64,000 nt of DNA from Plectrocnemia conspersa (lineage: Eukaryota > Arthropoda > Insecta > Trichoptera > Polycentropodidae), in assembly GCA_009617715.1 (NCBI GenBank), contig VTFK01000123.1, positions 434,001 to 498,000 of the forward strand, read 5' to 3'. This document shows positions 1-12,120 of the stretch, in pieces. A program made the translations under genes and the position numbers. The stretch's first letter is position 1. Each line of letters starts with the position of its first letter. Under the pieces are notes generated by a model. The model had not been told where the DNA came from, made no database searches, and saw nothing but the letters and a program-made list of their open reading frames with translations.

Positions 1-314
1 TATACCTTTCAATTAAGTAATTTATATAAATAGTTCAAAAAAATATTTTTTGTATTCCTATTTACTATAACGTGAATAAATAATCGTGACTAAATATAGC
101 ATTTTAACCGCTATATACTATAAAAATGTCTGCTATTATTTTTTGTTAACCTTGATTGATATATATGTTTCCAAAGTACACATATGTATATATTAAAAAA
201 AATCGTTTTAGAACGTTCGTTCTTAACCCCGCCATTTAAACGCGTCCGGGGGTCACTCTGAATTTGCATTCGATTAATTCACACGCAAATACACAGAAAA
301 TTGTTAATATTCAC

Positions 315-445
315 CTGTCCAAGTAACGTCTGGAACACCATCAAGATGACCCGAAGGGTCGTATTGGCTTTGTAGGCGGCATGAGCCCAAAGTCTGTGAG
401 CCCCAGTCGTTGCCCCCAACAATGCACAGGCTACTAATACTAAAC
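315..445 (-). CDS. Desaturase A coding exon 2 (first histidine box)
   Basis: The 131-nt exon is bounded by an acceptor (TTTTCCAG, AG at 447-446) and a donor (CAG|GTGAAT, intron from 314). It starts with two bases completing a Cys codon and ends in phase 0 after TLLGQ. It encodes TGAHRLWAHAAYKAN, which is the first histidine box of acyl-CoA desaturases and its usual context. Confidence 0.9.
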
Positions 446-3400
446 CTGGAAAACGTAAATTGTATTAATATTCTGTGGTGTGATGATATTGAGGACTTGA
501 ATATCCAAAAATTATCAGAAACGGTTTAAGCTGAACGAAAGAAGTTCATACAGTTCTTATAAAATGAATAGCTGAATAAATGTATTGAAATTGTCTCTAA
601 TTTTAAAATAAAGCAAAGTCTGCCTTATTAAAAAATATATTAAATATAAACATAAGGTTTCAATATTTTTCAGTGAACTTAAATTTAATAGTAAATTTTG
701 TTTTAAACCTTTAGTTATGACCACCATTATTTTTGGTTTAAAGTTATTTTAAACCTAATGTTATGTAATATATCAATTTAGTATATTATTTTAATTAAAT
801 CATTTTTTACATTAAATATAATTTGTTTTAACAAAAATATTTTGCCTGCTGAACATTTTTGCTGATATTTTATGGGTTTTTTTTGCAGTGCTTAAATAAG
901 CAAATATTGTTGTCACCACACATTTCATTGCTATAATTTATGAACTAGGAAGAATTTGGCAAAGAATAGATTCAATATAAAATCGTGAAGATTATTTTAT
1001 AAATAAATATTAAATTTATATTGGGATGAATATAAATTTTCATATTATATTTTGATTGATAAACAATACTTAAACCAGTTATGGATTTGGCCATAAAGCA
1101 ACTATGTCAATGTTAATTTCTTTAAGTTCAAACCAAACTTCAAATCAAATTAAGCTGTAATATTACAGACCTCTAACTTTAACGGTCAAATCAGTATTCT
1201 AAATTTCTTCATTGAATATTTTACAAACGAGATTTTCTTAATGTAGATAATATATATTCTTGTTTTAAAAAAGCTGTTATTTTAAGTTTTACTAGTACTC
1301 AAGGATTCTGATTTAACACAATTTTTAGAATTCCAGTCGAAACATTAACACTGATTTATTTTTTTCATTGAATAGAAAATTTTTTTAGTCAAAATATATA
1401 TTTTCAAGCTCAAAAAAAAATTCGAATCCCTAAAAATAATATTAAAATTAGTATTCTAAAAATTTTCATTAAATATTTTCCTACTGTTATTTGCCTAACG
1501 AGATAGTTTTCCTAATATGGATAGTGAAATTTTTGATTTGAAGCAAGTTTTTTATTCAAAGTTGCAATAAATTCTCAAGATTCTTAAGATTCGATATTTG
1601 TACATCCAAATTTAAATTTGTAGGAATTGTTTGTGTTACATTTATGGACTAAAAATAGATTTTGTATTATTGTTTTTTATATTTATATGTAAGCGGAAAA
1701 TATTATTTTTTAATAATTTTTTTATTCTTCTGGAGTTTTTAATTATCAATAAAATATTCATTAGTAATTCATTAACTTAAAATTTGTTCGAGAATTGTAT
1801 ATCTAAATTCTCGATAAAATATATTTTGTGTTATTTTTTTTATATTTTATTTTCTTTAAAATATTTATCAATACGATTTTCATCAGTAGTTCATAAATTA
1901 CAGTCTGAAGAATTTTGTTCGTTTGATAAAAAAAAGCGTATAATCAGTTCTTCATTAAATATAATAAAATTATTTTTGGAGCATTTGAGAGAGAGTGAGA
2001 GATGTTTATATCTAAATCCCAGATTTTAAGATTTTATTTGACTAAAAATTTGTGTTAATTTCATATTTACATGAAAACGATAAAAATATGATTTAACCAA
2101 ATTTTTTTATTTTAATTTCATAATTAAAACTGTATTTTGTTACTCCTCTGAAATATTTCTTATTAGAATTTTCATCCATATTTTAGTAGTGAGTTAATTT
2201 GTGAACATTTGTAAATTTGTTTCTGTTAATTTTACGTATTTTTTCATAATTATTTCTGTTATTACTTATTTATTATTATTTAATATTACATTTATAGTGA
2301 ATAATAATAAAAAAATCTGAGATATTATTATTTTTATTGCTTTGATTTATTTTATTAATTTTATGTATTAGTATGTTTTTAGAATTAATTTTACATATTT
2401 ATTTTCGGTTTTTATGGATATTTTTGAGGCTTTCATTTTTTTCATAAAATTAATATAAACTATTTTTTGTCATGTAATTTTTTTTCATACTCTTTAATTT
2501 ATTGGTATTATTTTGCATAGAATTCATTTAAAAGAATTTAAATTTAAAAAAATAATATATAATTATAATGTTTTTATATATGTAAATATATATATATCAA
2601 TCTGGGGTACCTCAAAACAGTATAAAATCGACCGCCGTACATGTACGGTGATACTCCTTAAAGGGTTAATTCAAAGTTGTATATTTAAAATCTTAATAGT
2701 AATTCAGATTTTGATTCACTGAATTTTTTGGAAATCCTAAAATCGAAACTCTAACTTCAATAAATCCAAACGGATTCTTGAGGTTCGAAATTTTTATATC
2801 TTAACTCCAAATTAATATAATTTGTTTTTTGTAATATTTTCTATTAGAAATTTCATCAGTAAATAAATTACAGTATGAAGATTTTTTTAATTGAGGTAAA
2901 AAATGGAAACATCAGTATTTTTAAAAACATCGAATCGAATCAAAAAAAAATATTTGAGTCCTCTAACTTCTATTTCATTAAATATTTTCTGAATTATTTG
3001 ACATTAAATTAATTTTTTAATGTGGATTAGTAAATAGTATTGATTTAAAACAAGCTCTTAATATAAAGTTGCATATTTAAAAGTCTAACTAGTAATTGAA
3101 GACTTTTGATTTACAATACTTTATAGAATACCTGAAAATAAGACATCTTAAGAATTCTTAAGATTCGAGATTTTTGTATCTAAATTTCAGATTATGCTTA
3201 TTTACTGACTAAATTTTTTTTCAATATTTATCTCAAAATTTATATTTAATATTCTTCTGCAAAATTTCATCAGTAAATAAATTATAGTCGGAAGATTTTT
3301 CTTCAATGGATAAAAAAAATCGTAACATTAGTATCTTTAGCAACATTTTTCTTCAGGTTCAAACTAAATTTCGAATCAAATTTAAACTATAATATTTTAC

Positions 3401-6400
3401 TACTGTTATTTGGCAAACTAGATAGTTTTCTTTATATGGACAATAAAAATTCTTGGTTTGAAACAAGTTTTTTACTCAAAGTTGCAATAAATCCTGCGGA
3501 TTCCTAAGATTCGATATTTGCATATCCAAATTTAGATTTATGTGTTTATTTATGGACTAAATTTTTTTATATATATATATGTAAACGAAATTTTTTTAAT
3601 CAATTTTGTTGTTCCTCTGGATCAATAAAATATTCATCAGTAGTTCATAAACTACAATTTGAAGAATTTTGTTTAATTGCTAAAAAAATTCGTTACATAA
3701 ATTTTCCATCCAATGGCATTAATTATTCTTAGAGCATTTATTTATCATTATTATTTTGTGGTCTAAAGAATTTTTCTCCTTTCATTAAAAAGCCGTAACA
3801 TCAGTTTTTCACTCAATGAAATTATATTTAGAGCATCTAGCATAAGTTTTTAACTAAGTATTTTCAAAATATTAACATGGTTATTAAGCTTTAACTTCTA
3901 CGTTCTTTAAATTTTATTTCAAGCTCCTAATTAATTTTTACTATTAATGCTTCAAAATTAATTTTTACTACAGTTTCTTTTCCTCTTTCAAATATCAATA
4001 ATGAATGCTTTACTTATGCAGTTCTTTTAATTTATTGTCCGATTATCTGAATCATCTTATTTGACAACTTTAATATTTCCAGCAGTAGATTTTATTCAGT
4101 ACTATATAATTTTTACAGTATCATTGTACTGAATTTGTAAAAATATCATCAGTTCTTTAAAAATAATGTCAAAATTACTTTCTTCATATTTTATTAAATA
4201 TCCTTAAGCATAATGTTGAATTTAATATTAAAATATCTATATATTGTTTTTAAAGATTATTATAAAACATCATCAAATACTTGTCACTCTTCTTCAATTT
4301 TCAATATCAGATTATTCTATTGCTTCTTAAAGTAAGACTATCATCATCATTAGTACCAACAGTTATTACATCAAGTTTGTTATTTAAAAGTAGTATTTTT
4401 AAATGGATTTGCGTCAGAAGTTTTGATTTACAACAACTCCATATATAGCCGTTGCTACAATACCTGTTTTAAACCTATTTTTATTTCACAAACATTATTT
4501 TTATCTAGAATTGAAACCAATCATGCCCATTTAATATAAGTTATATTTAATAATACTCAATTTAAATTTGATATAGAATTTCTAAGTATAGAAATGGGTT
4601 AACAATAAAAACGGTCTTAATATTTGCTCAAAATGTTAAATTACAAGCAATTAAAAAATATTATACTGGGATATCGATACATGTCTTTCGATGAAGAAAT
4701 AGTAAAGTGGCGTATTAAAAGTAGCCCAAAGATGTTTTCTAAATGCTAAATTTAAAATTGGTATATAAAGGTATGCGCATATTGGTACATAAATTATAAA
4801 ATATGGTGTCACCTTATTCGTTATTGTGAAAGGGTTTAGAACTCATTAATAGTATGTTGTAAAAAAATACATTTTAAGAAAATGTATACAAATATTAACA
4901 TAATTTTGGATTCGTACAGAATATACAGAAGCATTTATGAAAGAACCTTTAAAAACGTGTTTTATATACAGAAAATTAAGATGCTAATACTATAAATATC
5001 ATTTTATAGATTTTTAGCAATAAAGTGAAATAAACCCGGAAACATGTTTTCGTCTTAAATATTCAAGGTTAATTTTGTAATCCACGTGCCATTCATTGCA
5101 AAAGGGCATCTGTTGGAATCTTATAAAATTTCTTCATGCTAAGTTAATGTTGAAATCATGAGTTTGACTTAATTAATAAATTATATATTAAGTACACAAA
5201 ATGTCGGTCACGTTCAAGGAAAACCATAGTCCGAATCATATTCATTATTTATACTTATACATACGCACATACGAGAGTAAAACTGGTTTAGCAAAGTGCA
5301 ATGTGTATAATTACAACAGTGACATTAAAATCCATGCAAATTCATTGAATTTTAATAACAATTAAACCAACGATTGTCATTATGGAACTGAAACATAAAT
5401 GATTTATTTGTATATCTGTATACATGTATATAATATTTGGGATAATGTTAAAAAGCCGAAAAAATACATTTATAACTCTAAATATTAACTGCTTTGATAC
5501 AAAACACTTTCATACAAAAAATATATCTTCATTAGCTTTAGAATATCAAATCAACATTTCGGTACAAGTGAAAATTTGCTTAACGTAATTTTTAATCATC
5601 CATAAGATGATTGACGTTTAACAACAGTGACGACTACTACCGTGTAAAAGTAAACAACCAGCTAGCAAATAATTAATGTATTACAATCTTACTTTTTTAA
5701 GACAATGTTAATTAAATGAGTTAAAACATATATTTTTAACGCTTTGTTTATATTTAACTAAGGATTTAAATATGAAAATCTTGAGATTTATAGATCTTAG
5801 TTTTTCGATTCATAGAATTAAAAAAAAAAATCATATATCAGAATCATTATCTTATATAAAAGCAATAATATTTATTATCGACACAAATAAAAGTTTGTAA
5901 AATATTCAATGAACCAAAATTTCGCGCTGCACGGCTTATTAAATAGTGACATTTTCATTTATGACAACAATTTTTTATAATTTATGTACAGTGTAATTAA
6001 AAATTTTCTTTTAGACAAATTCCAAAAAAAAATGCATTAATTAGTTTTTCTTTAAATTAAATTTTTCTTTATAACTAGCTTTTTTAAATATTAATTTATT
6101 ATTAATTATTAGTAACCTCATTTTAAGAAATCATAATTATTTTTCTGATAATAATTATGTTAAAACAATATTTATAATTATGTTAAAACAATATTATTGT
6201 TACGATAAGAAGCATGCAAGAATCAATGTCAAGCGTCGTGTTTCGTACATATAAAAAATTTTTATTTAATTAGCTGTCGGTCCCACACTTTAGCGAGGTA
6301 CCGTAGCTAGTATTATTATTTATATTTTATATTTACATTTACAAATGTATGTTTTTGAATATTTACGTTTTTCCATGCGTTTTAAAAAATAAAAATTAAA

Positions 6401-9400
6401 GTCATCATAAAATTAGAATCAATGTCGTAAATCGAATTTAGTTTTAGAATATTAATATTAAATGATTTTTGCAAAATGACTTATATTTAAATAGTTTTAA
6501 CTTGAATACAATTTTTTTTCATTATAGACTAAAAAACTATAGTTAATTTCAAAACTATGGCCGAGTTATTTTATTTATTAATCAATTTTATTTTAAAATA
6601 AATGAGCTATTTTAAATTAAGGACAATTTCAATGAGCAATATATAAAATAATTGTTTCAAAAAATTATTTGATGGACAATTAGGTGCGAGCGAGCGGAAG
6701 CGAGCGAGCTTTGATCAGAACAGTAAACACCCCATGAATAACTCTCTGTAACGAATATTTTATCCAAAGAAATATTCGAAGATTCACCTTACATAAATGC
6801 ACAAACAATTAATTTATTTTAATGCACATATAGTATCTTAAAATAATTCCTTGATAAATGCATAATAATATTTTTACAAAGAAGCTCAAATATTCTAAAA
6901 ATAATATTTTTATTATCAATTCTCAGAAATTATTCAAAATATTTCACATACTATTAAGAATTTATATACAAATGATTTTAAAAAACTTAAAAAATATGAC
7001 GAATACTTTACAACTCAAAAAAGGAACTTAATTATTTATTATTTATTACAGAACAATGTTTCTTCTCCCCCTGAATTATTTTGACAAAATAACAAAAAAG
7101 TATGTAGCTTAATACATTATTTCCGTAAATTATATATTATTCTTCTAACTTTTATAATCAATGTTTTGAAATGGCACAGTAAAATTTTACACATTTTTAC
7201 CAAAAAGGTACGAAACACGATGCCCGACTTCTTTCAACGAATCAAGTTATATTGCAATAAATTAAAATAATTAGTTGTGCGTTACATTAACAAAAAAGCA
7301 GTACTTCCAGCGCAAAGCGCAAGAATATTATCGTAAAGTGCAAATTTACGAGCGCCCTTAAAATTGTATAATTCGTCCTTATATGGATTTTTTAATGCAT
7401 GATGTTTTATATCAAGATATTAATAAAAATTTACACATTAAAATACTAAATAGTAAATAGGGATTCTAATGATAACAAAAAATCAGCTTCGAGCACAAAA
7501 CATGAAGCGTAAGATTGTGAATGCAAAGCGCAAATTTATGTGCGTGTTAGCAAAACAGCTGACTTCAAGCCTAGATTATTATTATTACTGATCATATGAT
7601 AATGTTTTTTAATTTGTATTGATTGACACACATTATGTTTATTGTTTTAATAATATTTTTCACCTAACCTAAATTTTTTCAGTGTGTCAGAAAAAAACAG
7701 TATAATATTATTAATGAAATTTTAATTTCAATTTTAAGCAAAATTAAATATACACAATTTAGTTTGAAGTCTATTTAAACAATTCAATAATGTGCGGCAT
7801 GAATTCCAATGCATGTAATTTTTCTAAAGAAACAAATTAGGTGAGTGATTAACATAATCTTGCTATTTGAGTTTCGAAACGACAGTAGAAAAAATGTATT
7901 ATTTCAAGAATATGTTTAAAAAAACTATTAAAAATATTTTTTGATTTTTTGCAAAAAAAAAAACAGTAAAAATTATTTATTTCTGTTTTATAGATTTTTC
8001 CAAAACCATTAATAAAAATGGAAAGTTTCAATATCAAGTGTCATATTAACACAATGCCTTTACTATTAGCTAAATATTGCCTTTTTCTGTCGATTGCTTC
8101 TTTTAGTTTAATCAATTGTGATCAGTACTTAGTGGAATCAGTAGTACTTGTTGAAATTAATAGCAGCTCATATTACATAATAGCTTTTCAATCCCATCAG
8201 ATACACAACATGTGATCTTTTTAAGATAACGTTGTTGTACTAAATCCAGTTTTTATTGCCAGAAAATGTGGCATAATACTTAAATGTATCGATATAGTAG
8301 TTTAGTGGATATTTTACGTTCTCTATATATCTCTAGTACTACTTTTTGCTCTCTTTATATTTTCTGAAGCTACATACTCATCTGCGAGCCGTTGCATGTA
8401 GCCCAACAATTACTGTAACACGCAACGACTCACAGATAAGTACACATGTTTTAAAATTTCTGTAACATTTTCCATATGTACATTATCAATCACTATCAGC
8501 AAGGTCTCATCGAGCAACTGATTTTTGACGCTTTTCAGTTCATAAAAACTCATATCGACATCGTGTAGGCATTGAATAAGGTTTGCCACAAGCTTCTATC
8601 AGTTTCTATTGGTAATCTCCATAATCACCGTCATTTTTTAAATTACAATACTTGTCATTTCGAGTATTTCTCTAGCTATAAGAACTCGCAGGTGCTCGAT
8701 ATTGTCGTGCGGAGCGCCTGTCACTTTACTCATATAAAATAATTGGTCCATAAAACGAATTGTTTGTGTATTACTGTTGCACAGATTAGGTAGCGAATAG
8801 TGAACACCCCATAAATAATTTTCCGACGATTTACCGTAAATAAATGCACAAACTATTCGTTCCTTTTAAATTGCACCCATTTATTAGCAACCCGCGTTCT
8901 GTATGACACTTTGGTACGAAGTGTACTTGAAACTGGATCCAATATATGAATTTTAGTGAGGCAAAGTACTCCTTATTACTAGAGAATATTCAAAAGAATT
9001 TTCTCATACATTTCTACAAATCTTATCGTCGTAGTACATATGCCATGAAACATTTCGTGTAGCTGTTTTGGAGCAACATTGACAATTCGTCAATGCTCTG
9101 TGAACGTAAGTAACGATCGCGTCCATTATTATAGACTGTACAGGCTAGGACCATATTTCTCGTTCATTCCCTCCTGACTCGTACCATCCAGACTCTTTCG
9201 AGTTATACCGAACTGGCACAGTTAATGTGGAACAATATTAAATATATATAAATGTTAAATCATAACAGTAATGATTTTATTTCTTTATGTAGCATTTAAA
9301 AATTACACCTGAGTTTCAAATCACCTGTCGTATGCAAGATGTAACTGTACACATCAGATTTAATAAATAACCAATTAATATTTGACCGATTTTTTCCACT

Positions 9401-9856
9401 AAGTACATAACGAGCGACCTTGTTCTAACGCAAGAGCAAGTGCAAGAGAATCATGCTGCAATTACTAATCATGCTTTGTCACAGATAGACGTTATGCTAA
9501 TTATTTTTATACATTATTATATACTCATTCATTTATGTCGTATTTTTTTTTTAATAATTCACGACTCCATTTCCATCCAAGGCTTAAATGTATTTATGAT
9601 CTTATTTTTAAATCCTTCGCGTGAAACCTGTTTTGGCGAGATTGTGAAAAATCATACTGAATTGCGATATTTAAAATAAGGTCAGCAGTGACTTACAAAA
9701 TAAATTAGTGAGGATTTTTGCGTCGGTGAACGCCAAGTAGAGGCCGTACGTGGACAGCACGTGGATGTGTATGACGAACAGGACGCTGGGCCAGTTGGCC
9801 TCTCTCCTGTTCAGTGCCTTTTCGGAGCTCGCATCGGCTGACATCTTCACCTATAA
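315..9856 (-). CDS. Desaturase A, acyl-CoA delta-9-like desaturase (partial; 3' part lies beyond the left edge)
   Basis: Membrane fatty-acyl-CoA desaturase of the endoplasmic reticulum, which would introduce a double bond into acyl-CoA using cytochrome b5. Two coding exons are visible, 9697-9844 and 315-445, separated by a 9.25-kb phase-1 intron. Together they give 93 residues. A short N-terminus (about 18 residues) is followed by a first hydrophobic segment containing STYGLYLAFTDAK, then a second membrane segment, then TGAHRLWAH, whose HRLWAH (residues 66-71) is the first histidine box. The join across the intron restores the family's usual continuity. The next exon, with the HRxHH box, must lie left of position 1. 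The N-terminus is about 50 residues shorter than in the neighbouring desaturase B, so they are diverged paralogues and not a recent copy. Substrate specificity cannot be inferred. The gene looks intact as far as it is visible. Confidence 0.9.
1100..3900. repeat. Degenerate tandem repeat, units about 0.4-1 kb
   Basis: A set of phrases recurs in the same order. CATCAGTA(GT)(TC)AATAAATTACAGT-like text followed by GAAGA(A)TTTT and a run of A occurs near 1886, 2845, 3265 and 3637. A second phrase, CAAAGTTGCAATAAAT followed by AAGATTCGATATTTG, occurs near 1556 and 3476, with weaker versions near 2670 and 3075. Units are diverged and unequal in length (spacings about 960, 420 and 370 bases). It lies wholly within the desaturase A intron. 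No coding potential is seen. Confidence 0.6.
2635..2648. repeat. Perfect 14-bp palindrome
   Basis: CCGTACATGTACGG is self-complementary and sits in a small GC-richer island (about 2604-2660) inside very AT-rich intron sequence. Function unknown; it could be chance or a remnant of a transposon end. Confidence 0.5.
6150..6205. repeat. Short direct duplication
   Basis: The phrase ATAATTATGTTAAAACAATAT appears twice head to tail with a spacing of about 26 bases. It is a simple local tandem duplication in AT-rich intron sequence. Confidence 0.6.
6620..6830 (-). repeat. Fold-back repeat family B, copy 1
   Basis: Contains GAGCAATATATAAAATAATTG, the GCGAGCGAGCGGAAGCGAGCG segment, AACACCCCAT and ATGCACAAACAATT. 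All recur in other copies (8735-8870, 23250-23470, 39520-39740, 40300-40440) in one or the other orientation. It is probably a non-autonomous DNA element. The ends are approximate. Confidence 0.55.
8375..8442 (-). other. Near-perfect stem-loop within the desaturase A intron
   Basis: Arms 8375-8399 and 8418-8442 pair over 25 bases around an 18-nt loop. Read on the minus strand, which is the sense strand of the desaturase transcript, every position pairs. The four imperfect positions are G-U wobbles, and four more pairs (three of them wobble) extend the base. On the plus strand the same four positions are C-A mismatches. This could be a small-RNA hairpin or an inverted-repeat element. No known miRNA was recognised. 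Confidence 0.5.
8735..8870 (+). repeat. Fold-back repeat family B, copy 2
   Basis: The left arm is GTCCATAAAACGAATTGTTTG and the right arm contains ATGCACAAACTATTCGTT, its near reverse complement. The centre carries GTGAACACCCCAT, shared with copies at 6720 and 40300. This is a hairpin-forming dispersed repeat with no coding potential. Confidence 0.55.
9697..9856 (-). CDS. Desaturase A start-codon exon
   Basis: The ATG is at 9844-9842, preceded by GTGAAG (A at -3). The exon has 148 coding bases (49 codons plus one base) and a good donor, TTTT|GTAAGT, at 9697/9696. It encodes MSADASSEK, then NWPSVLFVIHIHVLS and TYGLYLAFTDAK, the first membrane helix of insect desaturases. The acceptor in front is TTTGCCAG (exon from 9856), or alternatively TTATAG with the exon from 9850. 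Base composition is clearly more GC-rich than the surroundings. Confidence 0.88.
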
Positions 9857-11929
9857 CTGGCAAATATAATATAAAGCATCGATACATATAGAATACAATT
9901 CGTAATATCATTTATACGTGTACCGGTTTTGTACTAGGTATCATTATATATAATTGATATAAATTAAACTCCTTCCTCGTCCAAATATGTAATTGCAGAC
10001 ATAATTTGCTCATCAATAACCTTGATAGTAATGTAATATACAATGTAATGAAATATAAATGCTAACAAATTCAATTATTTAGGCGATATAGTGTTTTTTT
10101 GACAGATTTACAATCGTGTCGAATACCTTTTCAATTTCAAACAGAAGCATACCGCAACTTTTAAATATATTTTGATAAAAATACTACAATAAAGTGTCGC
10201 ATATTACAAAAAAAAATCTCTTAAATGATAAATTTTATCTCTTATATTTTTTCTCTAAAAGTAATATTAACTGAGTTACAATTTTTTATAGTTTTTAAAT
10301 ACGCCCTATTTCAAAATAATTTGACAAAAACATACTATATGTATATAATATACACCAGAGATGGTCAAGACTATCAATGATATTAAAACCAACGTAATAC
10401 TACTTAAATATTTTTGGGTATAATTTTGAGACTAACTATTTAATTAGATATTACTGCTTTTTTTAAATTGTCCTCGTAAGTATCTTGGCTTAAATTTTGT
10501 TTGAAATGGCGGCTATAAAAAATTGAAAAAATTATAAATTTGTTACAAAATCTTAGAGCAAAATATAAAAAAGTCAAAATAATAAAAAAAAAATTGATGT
10601 ACATATATATATATCCACAGTTCTAAAGATAAATAAAATATTTTTTATTTATCTCAAATAAGCTCATTATCCAATCTGATATTATCTTATTTTTAAATTA
10701 AATATTATCCTTTAAAAAACTAATAAAAAAATAAAGGGTTTTAAGTTTTATAAAACATATTTATTAACATAAAAAAAATATTTACTAAATTCCTGCAGTT
10801 TTTGACGGGCAATTTTTTACTTAAGCTTAATTTTGATCAGTTTACAGCTTACAAAGAAATATGGTATCAAAATTTTATTTAAAAGATTTTTTAATTGTAT
10901 AAGTAAAACACAATTTTAAAGGAAATAGCCAATTGCCAGAATTTTAAAAATAAAATGTTGATAATCATAATAATATTGCAATACGCAGCAGAAATAGTAT
11001 ATTGTTTTTGTTGTATTTTATAAAATAAAACCATTATTCAAATCAGTTTTTTTTCAAATGAGGGGGGGGTATGTCATTATTATGCTAATTGAAAATAACT
11101 CCTGTCTGTAATATATTATATTATAAAAGTTTTTTTAAAGTATCCTAGACATGGTGTAAAAAACTGCGACGTGAAACTTTTTGCAATAGCATTTCTTTCG
11201 AAATCTACGCAACTAAAAATAAAATAAAATATCCTTTCCATTCGCATACATGCGTAATATACATAATTCAATTTTTTTATTTATTAATATTAATCTATAT
11301 TTTAAATCAATGAACGATGACTTTTTATTTTTTACAAGTCTATTATAATATTTATAAATGGTGTTTCATCAGCGTGTTTTTAAATCTGACAAAAACATCT
11401 TTAAGCAAAGAGATTTTTTTTATTGTAAAAACTTATTAGTATTGCCAATATTCCTTTTTTTATAATTTTAGTTCCTACATATCTTAAATAATCATCGGCA
11501 GATAATTTTGAAATATTTTTAATTTCTGGCAACCCTAATTATAAAGAAACACATTTAACCAGTTTTTTAATACTAAATTCAACAACAAGTAAAACTTGAA
11601 ATGTTACTATCCACAGTCCTTGTTCTTGACATGGTATAACAAAAAATGGAGACAAACTTTATTTCAAATTATTATACCTATTCAAATAATTGATGCACCA
11701 TTTTGTAGTTAAAATGATATAAACGCACACGCTCGACATTATGACGCATTAATAAATAATATCAAACGTGTATATTTTATTTATTGTGTAAATAACTTAA
11801 TAAATTCAAACCTATGTAGGTATACAATGCGCGTTATTTTATTGAAATATTTATTTATTTCGGCCATGGCTGATATCTGCGGTGTTATGCTCAAAGCCCG
11901 TAACATGAAATTAAATTTTAGGTACTCAC
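9857..11929 (-). other. Intron in the 5' UTR of desaturase A
   Basis: AT-rich sequence between the leader exon and the start-codon exon. I see no coding potential and no recognisable element. There is a G-run near 11063 and several poly-A/T tracts. Confidence 0.5.
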
Positions 11930-12120
11930 TCGAATTGTCCGTCTGAAGTCGCTCCTATGCGACCAGCGGATGACAGGTGACTTCGGAGGAAAACCCTCGC
12001 GGAAACTCGACCGGACCGAGGCGCTGATGCTTGGCGATTGGCGGTCGTGCGTTCTGCGAAGCTTCGAAAACGATTCTCAAACGTCATACGCTCACACGCA
12101 CACGCAAATCACTCACACAC
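11930..12120 (-). promoter_or_regulatory. Likely 5' UTR exon and promoter region of desaturase A
   Basis: A CpG-rich island stands out from AT-rich DNA. On the minus strand it ends in a strong donor, TTCGA|GTGAGTACC (exon end 11930), which can splice to the acceptor just before the desaturase A start codon at 9856. The exon body (about 11930-12080) has no long frame, so it is read as non-coding leader. The transcription start is placed only roughly, near 12080-12120; I see no convincing TATA box. The intron to the coding exon would be about 2.07 kb. Confidence 0.55.

Larger units (their letters stand above)
446..9696 (-). other. Intron 1 of desaturase A (9.25 kb), repeat-filled
   Basis: No coding exon was found on either strand. 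The left half holds a degenerate tandem repeat (1100-3900). Further right are two fold-back family B copies (6620-6830, 8735-8870), a short duplication at 6150-6200, and a near-perfect stem-loop (8375-8442). Short open frames here, for example at 8018-8215 and 9440-9679 on the plus strand, have no family resemblance and are taken as chance. Confidence 0.75.

Noticed and set aside
8018..8215. 65-codon plus-strand frame with a signal-peptide-like start
   Set aside because: It is in AT-rich intron sequence with no family resemblance, splice context or codon bias. Probably chance.
9705..9911. 68-codon minus-strand frame over the desaturase A start exon
   Set aside because: It is in the wrong frame. 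The in-phase frame from 9844 gives clear desaturase sequence that joins the exon at 445.
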